From contig OY969812.1 of assembly GCA_963703335.1 (NCBI GenBank), forward strand, positions 2,790,001-2,854,000: DNA of 64,000 nucleotides, in the 5' to 3' direction. The DNA is from VRUE01 sp963703335. GTDB lineage: Bacteria > Actinomycetota > Thermoleophilia > Solirubrobacterales > 70-9. Below, in pieces: positions 8,770 to 17,570 of the stretch (positions are counted from its first letter, which is position 1; each line of letters begins with the position of its first letter). Under the pieces are notes generated by a model. That model made no database searches and had not been told where the DNA came from. It was given only the letters and a program-made list of their open reading frames with translations. The position numbers and the translations under genes are program-made.

Positions 8770-9390
8770 ATGAACCGCAGATCGATACGGATGTTCTTGG
8801 GGGGCATACTCGCTGCACTGATGCTGAGCGCCGCCTTCGCCGGCACCGCGATGGCCGGCCCCGCCTGGAAGTTCAACGGGGAAGAACTGAAAACCACGGA
8901 GACGGTCATCGGGGCGGCCGAAAAAAGCGGCCTCACCGCATGGGGGTTCACCACCACCTGCGAACACTTCCTCTACGAAGTGGATATCTGGAACAGCGGG
9001 GGGACGGGCAAAGGGAACGTCACCGACCTTCCCCTGTTTGACTGCTATACGAGCAGTTTCTGCACCGTGGAAGCGATCGAAGCCGAATCGTTCCCTTGGC
9101 CCGCCGAACTGGTCTCTACCGGCGGCAGCAACTACATGAAGGTCAAAGGGGTTGATGTCTGGATCCTCTACGGCGGCTGGTTCTGCCCGCTGTGGGGCGT
9201 CTGGGCCCACGTCACCGGCTCGGCCGGCGGCATCATCAGCAACGCAACCGAAAGCGCCACGTTCAGCTCGTCGACCTTTAAAGCGACGAGCACGAAACTA
9301 GAAGCGTTCGGCGAATCGGTCGAATGGAACGGCTTCTTCCCGGCCGAAGCATTCGAGACGCACAGGGAACAGTCGATAAGCGTTTCCTGA
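8770..9390 (+). CDS. secreted protein of unknown function
   Basis: 206 residues. A signal peptide is clear: MNRRSIRMFLGGILAALML followed by a small-residue cleavage region ending AMAG. The mature part is rich in Thr, Ser, Trp and Phe, with four cysteines that could form disulfides (TTTCEH, FDCYTS, SFCTVE, WFCPLW). I see no catalytic motif. The ATG at 8770 is chosen because it begins the signal peptide and is preceded by GAGGAGAGGGCGAGGCC. A hairpin in the convergent gap follows. Confidence 0.75.
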   Translation: MNRRSIRMFLGGILAALMLSAAFAGTAMAGPAWKFNGEELKTTETVIGAAEKSGLTAWGFTTTCEHFLYEVDIWNSGGTGKGNVTDLPLFDCYTSSFCTVEAIEAESFPWPAELVSTGGSNYMKVKGVDVWILYGGWFCPLWGVWAHVTGSAGGIISNATESATFSSSTFKATSTKLEAFGESVEWNGFFPAEAFETHREQSISVS

Positions 9391-9404
9391 CGAAGTTGGG
9401 AAGG

Positions 9405-9437
9405 CGGTGAGCGCCGGGGCCTTCCTGGCGCTCACCG
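9405..9437. terminator. bidirectional terminator between convergent genes
   Basis: CGGTGAGCGCC and GGCGCTCACCG form a perfect 11-bp stem with an 11-base loop, midway between the ends of the + strand secreted-protein gene and the - strand M42 peptidase gene. Position and stem strength suggest it ends transcription from both sides, although no T-run follows. Confidence 0.6.
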
Positions 9438-9458
9438 TCGTGGCACGCACGGTGGACG

Positions 9459-10511
9459 TCAGCGGCTGAGGTCGATCTCGCGGTCGAGGCGCCGTGCGAA
9501 GGCGGCGATCAGCTGGACCGTCGCCTCGACGTCGGCGAGGTCGACCATCTCGACCGGCGAGTGCATGTAGCGGAGCGGGATCGAGACCAGGCCGGTGGGG
9601 ATGCCCGAGCGGGCGAACTGGACCGCGTCGGCGTCGGTGCTGGTCGAGTTGCCGGTGGCGCCGACGGTGTGCTCGATGCCGGCCTCCTCCGCCACCTCGA
9701 CGAGCAGCTCGAAGACCTTCGGAGAGAGCGTCGCGCCACGGTAGATGACTGGACCGGAGCCGAGAACGTGGCTGCCGAGCTCCTTCTCATCGATCCCGGG
9801 GGCGTCGGTCGCGTGGGTGACGTCGACGACGACCGCGAGGTCCGGTTCCACCGCGAAGGCCGAGGTCCGCGCGCCGAACAGGCCGATCTCCTCCTGGACC
9901 GCGGCGATCGCCGCAAAGCTCGATTGCAGCGCCTCCTGTTCGTCGCAGCGCCGCAGCGCCTCGAGTGCGACGTATGCCCCAAGCCGATTGTCCATCGCCC
10001 GCGAGACCATCCGGTTGCCGGTTAGGTGCAGAGGCTCGATCGCGATCACGACAGGATCACCGATGCGCACCATCTCCATTGCCTCCGCCTGATCGGCGGC
10101 GCCGATGTCGATGTGCAGCGACTTCAGTTCGACGACCTTCTTGCGCTGGTCGGCGTCGAGCAGGTGCAGCGGCTTGCGGCCGACGACGCCGGGCACCGGA
10201 CCCTTCGGACCCTGTACTTCGACCCGCTGCCCGACCAGGATCTGCGGGTCCCAGCCGCCGATCGGGGCGAACCAGAGGATCCCCTTCTCGTCGATGTGAC
10301 GGACGACGAGACCAATCTCGTCGATGTGCCCGACCACGGCGAGCAGCGGGGCGGCGTCGCCGATGCGCGCCACTGAGGAGCCGATCCCGTCAGCCGAGAC
10401 CTCGGCGAAGGAGGCCGCCTCGCGCCAGACCGCGGCGGCCGGAGCCTCGTAGCCCGAGGGACCGGAAACGCGCAGGAGCTTGTCGAGTAGTCGAGGGGTT
10501 TCGGCAGTCAT
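9459..10511 (-). CDS. M42 family metallopeptidase (glutamyl aminopeptidase / FrvX-like)
   Basis: Cytoplasmic dinuclear-zinc aminopeptidase of the tetrahedral (TET) type. Metal and catalytic residues appear in order: VVGHIDEIG (His, Asp), SRAMDNRLGAYV (bridging Asp), AVQEEIGLFGA (catalytic and ligand Glu), VVDVTHATD (Asp) and YMHSPVEMV (His). At 350 residues it is normal for the family. It is divergent from the SDR gene across a 65-base gap, which must hold both promoters. Confidence 0.9.
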   Translation of the reverse strand: MTAETPRLLDKLLRVSGPSGYEAPAAAVWREAASFAEVSADGIGSSVARIGDAAPLLAVVGHIDEIGLVVRHIDEKGILWFAPIGGWDPQILVGQRVEVQGPKGPVPGVVGRKPLHLLDADQRKKVVELKSLHIDIGAADQAEAMEMVRIGDPVVIAIEPLHLTGNRMVSRAMDNRLGAYVALEALRRCDEQEALQSSFAAIAAVQEEIGLFGARTSAFAVEPDLAVVVDVTHATDAPGIDEKELGSHVLGSGPVIYRGATLSPKVFELLVEVAEEAGIEHTVGATGNSTSTDADAVQFARSGIPTGLVSIPLRYMHSPVEMVDLADVEATVQLIAAFARRLDREIDLSR

Positions 10512-10576
10512 AAGTGCGGCAGTATGTCGATTCGAACAAGCGTCCGCAGTCCGCCGTTTCGAATAGCGTTCAGAGC

Positions 10577-11380
10577 GTGACTTCCAGCCAAATCACCGCA
10601 CTCATCACCGGCGCCTCCAGCGGGATTGGGGAAGCGACCGCGCGGCGAATCGCCCGCGAGCCCGGAGCGGAGCTGATTCTCGTCGCTCGCCGCGAGGAGC
10701 GCCTGCGGGCCCTCGCCGAGTCGCTGCCGTGCGAGGCGAGCTACGTCGCCGCGGATCTCACCGACGCAGGCGCCCCCGACCGCGTCCGCGCTCACGTGGC
10801 CGAGCGCGGCGGGCGGTTGACGCTCTTGGTCAACAACGCGGGCGCGGCCTGGCGCGGCAGCTTCGCCGAGAGCGGCTACGCAAACGTCCACCGCCACATG
10901 GAGCTCAACTTCGACGCGGTCGTCCGGCTGACCGAGGTGTTGCTGCCGGTTCTGCGTGCATCGACGCCGAGCGCGATCGTCAACGTCGCCAGCACCGCCG
11001 GTCGGGTGGCGCGTGCCCGCACCGGTTCCTACTCGGCCAGCAAGTTCGCCCTGATCGGCTGGACCGACTCGCTCTACGCCGAGGAGCGCGCCAGCGGAGT
11101 CCACGTCGGCATGGTCCTGCCCGGGTTCATCGCAACCGAGGGCTTCCCGGCGACCGAGCTGCGCGAGAAAGCCCTGACCCGCTGGGTCGTGTCGAAGCCG
11201 GAGAAGGTCGCCGAGGCGATCTTGGCGGCCGGGCCGGGCGGCAAGGCCGAGCGCTATGTGCCCCGCGCCTACGGGCTCGCCGCGGTGGCGCGGGTCCTCG
11301 CCCCGGGCCTGGTCCGGCGCGTCCTCTCCGGTGGCGCCGCGGCCACACTCACCACGAGCACCGCCGCGGACGGCGAGTAG
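10577..11380 (+). CDS. short-chain dehydrogenase/reductase (SDR)
   Basis: Classical NAD(P)-dependent oxidoreductase of 267 residues. TGASSGIGEATA binds the cofactor, LLVNNAGAAWRG is the NNAG motif, and the catalytic Ser-Tyr-Lys lie in VASTAGR and YSASK. The C-terminal part (about residues 230-267) is alanine-rich with a hydrophobic stretch and may bind membrane or substrate. I use the GTG at 10577; an upstream in-frame TTG-led extension lacks Rossmann character. The substrate cannot be inferred. Confidence 0.85.
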   Translation: MTSSQITALITGASSGIGEATARRIAREPGAELILVARREERLRALAESLPCEASYVAADLTDAGAPDRVRAHVAERGGRLTLLVNNAGAAWRGSFAESGYANVHRHMELNFDAVVRLTEVLLPVLRASTPSAIVNVASTAGRVARARTGSYSASKFALIGWTDSLYAEERASGVHVGMVLPGFIATEGFPATELREKALTRWVVSKPEKVAEAILAAGPGGKAERYVPRAYGLAAVARVLAPGLVRRVLSGGAAATLTTSTAADGE

Positions 11381-11394
11381 ACCCACGCACCTGG

Positions 11395-11886
11395 CTAAAA
11401 GAACCGCGATGCGGTCAGGTGGCAGTAGTGGAATTCGAAGACGAAGCTGAAGTTGTTAGCCGCGTTGCTGGCCCGTTCGACCCGAATCTGTTCGTGCGCG
11501 GCCTTGATTTCTTCAGTGGCCTTCAACGCCTTGCCGAGTTTGCGCAGGTCGGTCTGCACGATTCCCAGCTGCTTGAACCACTTGAGCAGGCGTTCATCGT
11601 CGGCTGCGGGACGGGGGACGCCGGCGAGTTTCTCGACCGTCTTGCCAAAGACCGCCGAGGCGTGGATGAACTGGGCTCCCGCCTCCTTCATCTTCGCTGG
11701 CACCCGGCTCTTCGCCCGCTCTTTGGCGTTCTTGAGAATCCGTTTATTGGCTTCCGTGTTTGCCTGGCAGATCGGCTCGACCTGTTCGCGGTACTGATCG
11801 CGCGTCGGTTCCTCGGCCCAGGCCGGAGCGGCCAGCGCGAGCGCCACGGCGACAACCGAGATGACAAGTGAAAGGACCCCCTTCAT
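11395..11886 (-). CDS. secreted helical protein of unknown function
   Basis: 163 residues with a clear signal peptide (MKGVLSLVISVVAVALALAA, cleavage near AWA-EE). The mature part is mostly helical and begins YREQVEPICQANTEANKRI. This pattern, a Cys followed by Asn/Ala-rich helix, resembles the extracellular part of the kinase gene at the window end (VAKADAICADSQRGYV), suggesting a shared extracytoplasmic domain. The start is set at the signal peptide; an upstream frame extension is unlikely. Convergent with the SDR gene, divergent from efp. Confidence 0.7.
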   Translation of the reverse strand: MKGVLSLVISVVAVALALAAPAWAEEPTRDQYREQVEPICQANTEANKRILKNAKERAKSRVPAKMKEAGAQFIHASAVFGKTVEKLAGVPRPAADDERLLKWFKQLGIVQTDLRKLGKALKATEEIKAAHEQIRVERASNAANNFSFVFEFHYCHLTASRFF

Positions 11887-11980
11887 TCCCTGCCCGCACG
11901 TTAGACGATCGATCCCCGGGGACAGTGTTGTGCTCAGAAGAAATCGCATCATGGCCTCGCTTCTCTAGGATTCGCGGGCC

Positions 11981-12541
11981 TTGATAAGCACGAACGAATT
12001 TCGCAACGGCTCTCACATCGAGATCGACGGGAAGATCTTCCGGATCATCGAGTTCCAGCACGTCAAGCCCGGCAAGGGCGGGGCATTCGTGCGCACCAAG
12101 TTGCGCCGGATCGAAGACGGCGGCGTTCAGGACAAGACGTTCCGAGCGGGGGAGAAGTTCCGCCCGGTCCGAACCGAGTCCCGCAAGATGCAGTACCTCT
12201 ACGACTCGGGCGACGCGGCGGTCTTCATGGACACGCGCGACTACGAGCAGATCGAGATTTCGCGCGAGCTGGCCGGTGACGCGATGCAGTGGCTGCTGCC
12301 CAACGCGGAGGTCGAGGTCCTCTTCGTCGACGAGCGGCCCAGCGACGTGCAGGTCGCCAGCGCGATCGACATGAAGGTGACGCAGACCGAGCCCGGAGTG
12401 AAGGGCGACACGGCGTCGGGCGGCGGCAACAAGTCCGCGACCCTCGAGTCAGGCGTCACCGTGCAGGTCCCCCTCTTCATCGAGGAGGGCGAGACGATCC
12501 GCGTCGACACCCGCAGCGGCGAGTACGTCTCGCGGGCCTAG
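11981..12541 (+). CDS. efp: translation elongation factor P
   Basis: Relieves ribosome stalling at polyproline. The three OB-like domains are complete: N-terminal KOW-like part with the tip HVKPGKGGAFVR carrying the Lys that is usually modified, middle SRKMQYLYDSGDAAVFMDT, and C-terminal VTQTEPGVKGDT...VQVPLFIEEGETIRVDT. The start is a TTG (MISTNEFRNG); no ATG or GTG fits. A short hairpin (CGGGCC-TAGTC-GGCCCG) overlaps the stop codon. nusB follows after 36 bases. Confidence 0.95.
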   Translation: MISTNEFRNGSHIEIDGKIFRIIEFQHVKPGKGGAFVRTKLRRIEDGGVQDKTFRAGEKFRPVRTESRKMQYLYDSGDAAVFMDTRDYEQIEISRELAGDAMQWLLPNAEVEVLFVDERPSDVQVASAIDMKVTQTEPGVKGDTASGGGNKSATLESGVTVQVPLFIEEGETIRVDTRSGEYVSRA

Positions 12542-12549
12542 TCGGCCCG
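12533..12549 (+). terminator. hairpin spanning the efp stop codon
   Basis: CGGGCC, loop TAGTC containing most of the TAG stop, GGCCCG. A 6-bp GC-only stem with no T-run. nusB starts 28 bases later, so it may be an attenuator or processing site rather than a full terminator. Confidence 0.35.
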
Positions 12550-12577
12550 ACCGGCGGAAGCGCGAGAATAGGCCTCC

Positions 12578-12958
12578 ATGCGCCGATCCGACCAGCGCCG
12601 CGACGCCGTCTTCGCCTGCTACCAGCGAGATGTCACCGGCCGTCCGCTCGACGAGCTGGTCGCCGAGTCGCGTCCGTTTACACGCGAGTTGGCCGCTGCG
12701 GTCGAGGCGCACCGCGAGGAGCTCGACACGGCGATCGCGGCTCATGCCAAAGGCTGGGAGCTGGAGCGGATTGCGCCGCTCGAGCGCAACGTGATGCGGG
12801 TCGCGCTCTATGAGATAGAGCACTCCGCCGATGTACCGACCGAGGTTGCGATCGACGAGGCGGTCGAGATCGCCAAGGAGTACTGCGGGGCCGATGCGCC
12901 CGGCTTCGTCAACGGGGTTCTCGGCGCGATTGCCCGCGAGCGGGAGGGCGTGCGATGA
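12578..12958 (+). CDS. nusB: transcription antitermination factor NusB
   Basis: All-helical RNA-binding protein that joins NusE (S10) on boxA of rRNA operons. The 126-residue product shows family sequence: MRRSDQRRDAVFACYQ at the N terminus, HAKGWELERIAPLERNVMR, ALYEIEHSADVPTEVAIDEA and EYCGADAPGFVNGVLG. It follows efp, as in other actinobacteria, and overlaps the next small gene by 4 bases (ATGA). Confidence 0.94.
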   Translation: MRRSDQRRDAVFACYQRDVTGRPLDELVAESRPFTRELAAAVEAHREELDTAIAAHAKGWELERIAPLERNVMRVALYEIEHSADVPTEVAIDEAVEIAKEYCGADAPGFVNGVLGAIAREREGVR

Positions 12959-13128
12959 ACAGGCTGCGTGAGATCTCCGAGCGGTTGAGCGTGATCGCCC
13001 GTGAGCTCGAGGGCGAAGAGGCCGATGATGCGCGTGCCGCGGAGCTGGCCCATGAGGCTGCTGAGCTTTCCGCCGAGGCGATGGAGGAGACGAACCGGCG
13101 GATTCGCGAGGGCGAGGCCTCCGCATGA
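12955..13128 (+). CDS. 57-residue helical protein, possibly XseB-like
   Basis: A tiny gene coupled to nusB by an ATGA overlap and followed 13 bases later by ispA. The product (MNRLREISERLSVIARELEG, then Glu/Ala-rich helix to TNRRIREGEASA) resembles a shortened exodeoxyribonuclease VII small subunit, whose gene often lies next to ispA. XseB is usually 70-80 residues, and no xseA is in the window, so the identity is uncertain. Codon use matches neighbours and the overlap argues that it is translated. Confidence 0.6.
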   Translation: MNRLREISERLSVIARELEGEEADDARAAELAHEAAELSAEAMEETNRRIREGEASA

Positions 13129-13141
13129 GTCAGTCGAAGCG

Positions 13142-14005
13142 GTGAGCTACCCGGAGGATCTGCGCGAGGTCGTCGACGCCGAGCTGGACCGCCTGGCGTT
13201 CCCGGCGCCCGAGCCCACCGCCGGCTTGCAGGAAGCGATGCGCTACTCGTTGCTCGCGGGCGGCAAGCGAGTGCGGCCGGTATTGACGCTCGCCACCGCC
13301 CGCGCCCTCGGCGCCGAACCCGAGCGCTTCCTGCCGATTGCCTGCGCGATCGAGTTGATCCACACCTATTCGCTGATTCACGATGACCTTCCCGCCATGG
13401 ATGACGATGAGCTGCGGCGCGGCCAGCCGACGTCCCACGTCAAGTACGGCGAGGACGTCGCGATCCTCGCCGGCGACGGGCTCTTCGCCGAGGCGGTGCG
13501 GCTCGCCTGCGAACAGCCGGGCGAGCCGGCCAAGGTGCTGGCGGCGCTGCGCGAGCTCAGTGGCGCCACCGGCGTCGACGGCATGGTCGGTGGCCAGTAC
13601 GTCGACGTGGCGGTCGAGGAGCGTGACGCCGAGGGCCTGCGCTCCCTGCACACGCTGAAGACGGGCCGCCTGATCGCCGCCAGCGTCGGCGTCGTGCTGA
13701 CCCTCGAAGGACTGCCCGAACCTGAGACAATCCCCTTTCGCCGATTTGCCAGCGAGCTGGGCGTGCTCTTCCAGATCGTCGACGACATCCTCGATGTGAC
13801 CGGAAGCGCCGAGCGGCTCGGCAAGCCCCATGGAAGCGACGAGCGGCATGGAAAACTCACCTACGTCAGCCTCTTCGGCCTCGAGCGGGCGCGCGAGCTC
13901 GCGGCCGAGTCGCACGCGAAGGCGACGGCGGCGCTCGCCGAGGCCAAGCAAGAGACCGGGGACCTGGGGCGGGTAGCCGACTACATCTTCACCAGAGACG
14001 AATGA
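13142..14005 (+). CDS. ispA: polyprenyl diphosphate synthase (farnesyl/geranylgeranyl type)
   Basis: Head-to-tail condensation of isopentenyl diphosphate. Both aspartate-rich motifs are present: IHDDLPAMDDDE (first, DDxxxxD type) and FQIVDDILDVTG (second), plus AGGKRVRPVL and the KTGRL motif. The sequence around the first motif (HTYSLIHDDLPAMDDDELRR) is closest to the E. coli IspA type. The GTG at 13142 gives MSYPEDLREV and 287 residues. It overlaps dxs by 4 bases, so precursor supply and prenyl synthesis are coupled. Confidence 0.92.
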   Translation: MSYPEDLREVVDAELDRLAFPAPEPTAGLQEAMRYSLLAGGKRVRPVLTLATARALGAEPERFLPIACAIELIHTYSLIHDDLPAMDDDELRRGQPTSHVKYGEDVAILAGDGLFAEAVRLACEQPGEPAKVLAALRELSGATGVDGMVGGQYVDVAVEERDAEGLRSLHTLKTGRLIAASVGVVLTLEGLPEPETIPFRRFASELGVLFQIVDDILDVTGSAERLGKPHGSDERHGKLTYVSLFGLERARELAAESHAKATAALAEAKQETGDLGRVADYIFTRDE

Positions 14006-16035
14006 GCGACAACGGACATCACCAGGGACCCGCAAGCGAAACGCCGCTGCTCGACGGCATCCACGAACCCGCCGACCTGCACGACCTCGACGACGCGCAG
14101 CTGCAACAGGTCGCGCAGGAGATGCGCACCTACATCATCGACACGATCGGCGAGATTGGCGGCCACTTCGGTGCCAACCTCGGCACCTGCGAGCTGGCGG
14201 TGGCGCTGCACAGCACGCTTGACTCGCCCCGCGACAAGGTGCTCTGGGACGTCGGCCACCAGGCCTACCCGCACAAGATCCTCACCGGGCGCCGCGAGGG
14301 GCTGCCGACGATTCGCCAGTACGACGGCCTCGCGCCCTTCTGCTCGGTCTTCGAGTCCGAGCACGACATCATGGGCGCCGGCCATGCCTCGACCTCGATC
14401 GGCTACGCGGTCGGGCTGAAGGAGGCGATGCGCAAGGGGATCGGTGAGGACGGCAAGGTCGCCGCCGTGATCGGCGATGGCGCCCTCACCGGCGGCGTCG
14501 CCTACGAGGCCCTGCACGCCGCCGGTGGCCTGCAGACGCCGGTCGTAATCGTCCTCAACGACAACGGCATGTCGATCTCGCCCAACGTCGGAGCGCTCTC
14601 CCGCTACTTCAACCGAGTGCGGCTCAACCCGCGCCTCTACCACGCCCGCGAGGGGGTCGAGGACCGCCTGACCAAGCTGCCGCTCGGCCTCGGCAAGCGG
14701 ATCGAGCGCCTCGGCCCGGAGATCAAGTCGGCGATCAAGGCCTACTGGGCGCCCGGCCTCTTCTTCGAGGAGCTCGACCTTGCCTACATGGGCGTGATCG
14801 ACGGTCACGATGTGCACGCCCTGCGCGAGGCGTTGCGCGAGGCTTTCGAGGCAGACCGTCCCGTCGTCGTCCACATCCACACGGTCAAGGGCAAGGGTTT
14901 CGCCCCCGCCGAGGAGGGCGGCCTCGAGGGCATGGAGAAATGGCACGCGGCCAAGCCGAAGTCGATCGTCAACGGGGAACCGGCGGCGAAGAAACCGGTC
15001 GCGGTACAGGAGTCCGACTCGCCCGCGGCGATCGCCCCCGAGCGGCTGGAGAAGCCGCCGGCCGCCGGCGGGCCGCCCCAGTACACCCAGGTCTTCGCCG
15101 ACGCGATCGTTGCCGAAGCGCGGCGCGACGAGCGAGTGGTCGGGATCACGGCGGCGATGGCGGGGGGGACCGGCCTGCAGAAGCTCGCCGACGAGGAGCC
15201 CGAGCAGTACTACGACGTCGGCATCGCTGAGCAGAACGCGGTCCTGCTCGCCTCGGGCCTGGCGATCCAGGGCGCCAAGCCGGTCTGCGCGATCTACTCG
15301 ACCTTCCTGCAGCGCGCCTTCGACCAGATCGTCCACGACGTCTGCCTGCAGGAGCTCGACGTCACCTTCGCCATGGACCGCGCCGGCCTCGTCGGCGACG
15401 ATGGCCCGACCCATCACGGTGCCTTCGACATCTCCTACTTCCGGCCGCTTCCCAACATTGTCGTGATGGCGCCGCGGGACGAGGCGATGCTGGTGCACAT
15501 GCTGCGCACGGCGATCGCCCACGATGGTCCCGCGGCGCTGCGCTATCCGCGCGGTGCGGCGGAGGGGGTCGAGCTGCCAAATGAGCCGACGGAGATCCCG
15601 ATCGGCACTGGAGAGCTGTTGGCCGACGGCGAGCGCGTGGCGCTGCTCGGTTACGGCTACGGGGTGTCGGTGGCGCTCGACGCGGCAAAGGTTCTCGCCA
15701 GCCACGACCTGACGGCGACCGTCGCTGACGCTCGCTTCGCCAAGCCGCTCGACGCCGAGCTGCTCGAGCGGCTCGCGATCGGCCACGACCTGGTGGTGAC
15801 GATCGAGGAGAACGTCCTGCCCGGTGGCTTCGGCTCTGCCGTCTTGGAGCACCTCGAGGACGCCTTTGCCGACCGTCCCAGCGAGCGTGCCCGAATCCTC
15901 CGCCTTGGCCTTCCCGACCGCTACGTCACCCACGGCAAGCCGGCCTTGCTGCGCGAGGAGGTCGGCCTCACCGGCGACGCGGTGGCCGAGCGCGTCCTCG
16001 CCACGCTGCGCTCCGGCGAGCCCGCCCCAATTTAG
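14002..16035 (+). CDS. dxs: 1-deoxy-D-xylulose-5-phosphate synthase
   Basis: First enzyme of the MEP isoprenoid pathway, thiamine diphosphate dependent. Visible landmarks: DVGHQAYPHKILTGR, GAGHASTSIGYAVG, the ThDP motif GDGALTGGVAYEALH...NDNGMSIS, VVVHIHTVKGKGF, the transketolase pyrimidine domain DVGIAEQNAVLLASGL, and MDRAGLVGDDGPTHHG. A longer Pro/Ala-rich linker (about residues 320-355) joins the first two domains. At 677 residues it is slightly longer than usual. It begins inside the ispA stop (ATGA). Confidence 0.96.
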   Translation: MSDNGHHQGPASETPLLDGIHEPADLHDLDDAQLQQVAQEMRTYIIDTIGEIGGHFGANLGTCELAVALHSTLDSPRDKVLWDVGHQAYPHKILTGRREGLPTIRQYDGLAPFCSVFESEHDIMGAGHASTSIGYAVGLKEAMRKGIGEDGKVAAVIGDGALTGGVAYEALHAAGGLQTPVVIVLNDNGMSISPNVGALSRYFNRVRLNPRLYHAREGVEDRLTKLPLGLGKRIERLGPEIKSAIKAYWAPGLFFEELDLAYMGVIDGHDVHALREALREAFEADRPVVVHIHTVKGKGFAPAEEGGLEGMEKWHAAKPKSIVNGEPAAKKPVAVQESDSPAAIAPERLEKPPAAGGPPQYTQVFADAIVAEARRDERVVGITAAMAGGTGLQKLADEEPEQYYDVGIAEQNAVLLASGLAIQGAKPVCAIYSTFLQRAFDQIVHDVCLQELDVTFAMDRAGLVGDDGPTHHGAFDISYFRPLPNIVVMAPRDEAMLVHMLRTAIAHDGPAALRYPRGAAEGVELPNEPTEIPIGTGELLADGERVALLGYGYGVSVALDAAKVLASHDLTATVADARFAKPLDAELLERLAIGHDLVVTIEENVLPGGFGSAVLEHLEDAFADRPSERARILRLGLPDRYVTHGKPALLREEVGLTGDAVAERVLATLRSGEPAPI

Positions 16036-16078
16036 GCTTGCGTCAAATCGCTCAATCAGTTAGCCTGCCGTCGTCTCT

Positions 16079-16158
16079 TCTGGGGGTACTTGAGGGAGGA
16101 GAGACAATCTCTATGTATGTGGATCCGCACGTAGGGAGCGTCGTGGATCTACCGCATT
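16079..16158 (+). pseudogene. remnant of a small MYVDP-type membrane protein gene with its leader
   Basis: GAGGGAGGAGAGA, a good ribosome site, is followed by a 15-codon frame MYVDPHVGSVVDLPH and a stop. Small membrane proteins starting M-Y/F-V/I-DP-x-x-GS and continuing into one helix are common in related bacteria, so this looks like a truncated copy. The stretch from TCTGGGG through the GGAGGAGAGA leader to TATGTGGATCCG recurs, in altered form, near 25700-25752, and its first part near 23290-23314. Confidence 0.4.
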
Positions 16159-16166
16159 AGCCGCGC

Positions 16167-16185
16167 CGGTGCCAGAAAGGCACCG
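16167..16185 (+). terminator. 7-bp hairpin upstream of the next membrane protein gene
   Basis: CGGTGCC-AGAAA-GGCACCG, a perfect stem with a 5-base loop, lies after the MYVDP remnant and about 45 bases before the next start. It plausibly ends transcription from dxs, but lacks a T-run. Confidence 0.4.
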
Positions 16186-16229
16186 CGCCGCGGTGGGCGT
16201 AGGAAGACCTTCGATAGGGTCCTCAATGG

Positions 16230-16982
16230 ATGGGGAAAATTCGAGCGTCCCGGCAATCTGTCGCCGCGATCATCGGCATCCTCGTCCTGGCACTCGGGGT
16301 CATCGCGGTGTTCTTTGCTGACAACCCGGCGGGGAGTACCTCCCTTCTGGCGGTGGGGATTCTCGTGCTTGGAGTCGCTGCGTTCTCGGATCGGATCAGA
16401 AGCCTTTCGTTCGGTGGCGCGAAGCTCGAGCTCCGAGACCTCGCGCGACAGCGGTTCGCGCTTGCCGCCGAGCGCGAGAGCCACGGCGACGTAGCCGGGG
16501 CGTCGGTCGTGCGGAGGCAGGCGCACGGCTTTCAGCGGCTCGCCGGCGCATACGAGCGACTTCGTCGCAGCAATCCGCCGGGCCCGGAGCGAACGCGTGT
16601 GCTCGACCAGATCGTCGAGCAGGCTTGCCAGCTCGCGCGGGATGCCGAGTTCGATCCGGTCGATGTCTGGTCCTGGTTCGACGAAGGAGCCGACGAGGCC
16701 AGGGCGATAGCGCTCGGGCTGATGCTGGGCGATGGCCGCCTGCAGGACCTCTATTGCGCGCTGGATGCGATCGAGCACTCGCGCAGCGCCTTTGAGCAGT
16801 ACTACGGCCTTCGGGTCGCGAGCGAGATGATTCCCCGCCTGAAGCCCCTGGAGCGCGAGTGGCTGAAAGAGGCAGCGCTTGCAGCGCGGGAAGCGCGGAA
16901 CCTTGGCACCGACCGCGCCCGGGGATGGGTCATAGAGGACATCCTCTCCGAGCTCGAGCGCCCCACCGCGCCGGCTGTCTGA
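16230..16982 (+). CDS. two-helix membrane protein with cytoplasmic domain, unknown function
   Basis: 250 residues. Two adjacent transmembrane helices (about residues 10-32 and 37-53: VAAIIGILVLALGVIAVFF, LLAVGILVLGVAAF) form an N-terminal hairpin. The rest is a soluble, helix-rich cytoplasmic region (ELRDLARQRFALAAERE onward) ending near DILSELERPTAPAV. I recognise no catalytic motif or named family. Convergent with the following - strand membrane gene. Confidence 0.65.
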   Translation: MGKIRASRQSVAAIIGILVLALGVIAVFFADNPAGSTSLLAVGILVLGVAAFSDRIRSLSFGGAKLELRDLARQRFALAAERESHGDVAGASVVRRQAHGFQRLAGAYERLRRSNPPGPERTRVLDQIVEQACQLARDAEFDPVDVWSWFDEGADEARAIALGLMLGDGRLQDLYCALDAIEHSRSAFEQYYGLRVASEMIPRLKPLEREWLKEAALAAREARNLGTDRARGWVIEDILSELERPTAPAV

Positions 16983-16998
16983 CGATCGAGGTAAAGGG

Positions 16999-17532
16999 CT
17001 ACGGCGCCTGTGCGGCGACTGGGCTGCGGTTGCGCAGCCACGTCAGCAGGCCCGCAAGCAGGTAGGCGATCGCTATCGCCAGGAGGAGGAACTTGCAGGC
17101 AGCGAAGATCGTCGCCAGGAGGGGGAGTGCGGCGCCCGCGCCATCGAGGGTCAGCAGGAGGCAGATGTTCTCGAGTGCGTCAAAGGCCGCGATCAGGGCG
17201 CCGAAAGGGACGACGATCCCGCCGAGCGCGGCGAGGCGCCGCCAGCCACGTTCCCTGGCGAGGTCACGAATCGCGGCGAGGGCGAGAGTGAGAAAGGTCC
17301 CGTAAGCGAGCAAGAAGCCGAAGTCGATCCAGAGCGACTCGCGAGCTGCGTCCTGGCCGTCCTCACCCCATTCAGCGAGGATCTCGTCGGCCCGATCCTG
17401 GCCGCCGGTGAGCTCAAAGGGAACCATTCCCGGACCGCCGGTGTCCGTCATCCGGTTCTCGGCAGGAGACATCGCCAAGAGCAGAATCACGGTCACGATC
17501 CCCGATGCAATCAATCCCCGCCGGCGCGTCAC
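16999..17532 (-). CDS. four-helix membrane protein, unknown function
   Basis: 177 residues with a first helix at the N terminus (ASGIVTVILLLAM), an extracytoplasmic loop of about 45 residues, then three helices (FGFLLAYGTFLTLALAAI, LAALGGIVVPFGALIAAF, ILAAFKFLLLAIAIAYLLAG-like). Multi-helix hypothetical proteins of this kind are frequent in actinobacteria. No active-site pattern is visible, and the gap after it holds only a broken gene, so context gives no clue. Confidence 0.6.
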   Translation of the reverse strand: MTRRRGLIASGIVTVILLLAMSPAENRMTDTGGPGMVPFELTGGQDRADEILAEWGEDGQDAARESLWIDFGFLLAYGTFLTLALAAIRDLARERGWRRLAALGGIVVPFGALIAAFDALENICLLLTLDGAGAALPLLATIFAACKFLLLAIAIAYLLAGLLTWLRNRSPVAAQAP

Positions 17533-17570
17533 GCGGGAAGTATCTCGTAGCCCGGCTTATTCTCTGATGC

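Noticed and set aside
13981..15933. 650-codon open frame antisense to dxs
   Set aside because: High-GC genes commonly leave long open antisense frames. The translation is low-complexity Arg/Gly/Asp-rich and has no family motif, while dxs is fully supported.
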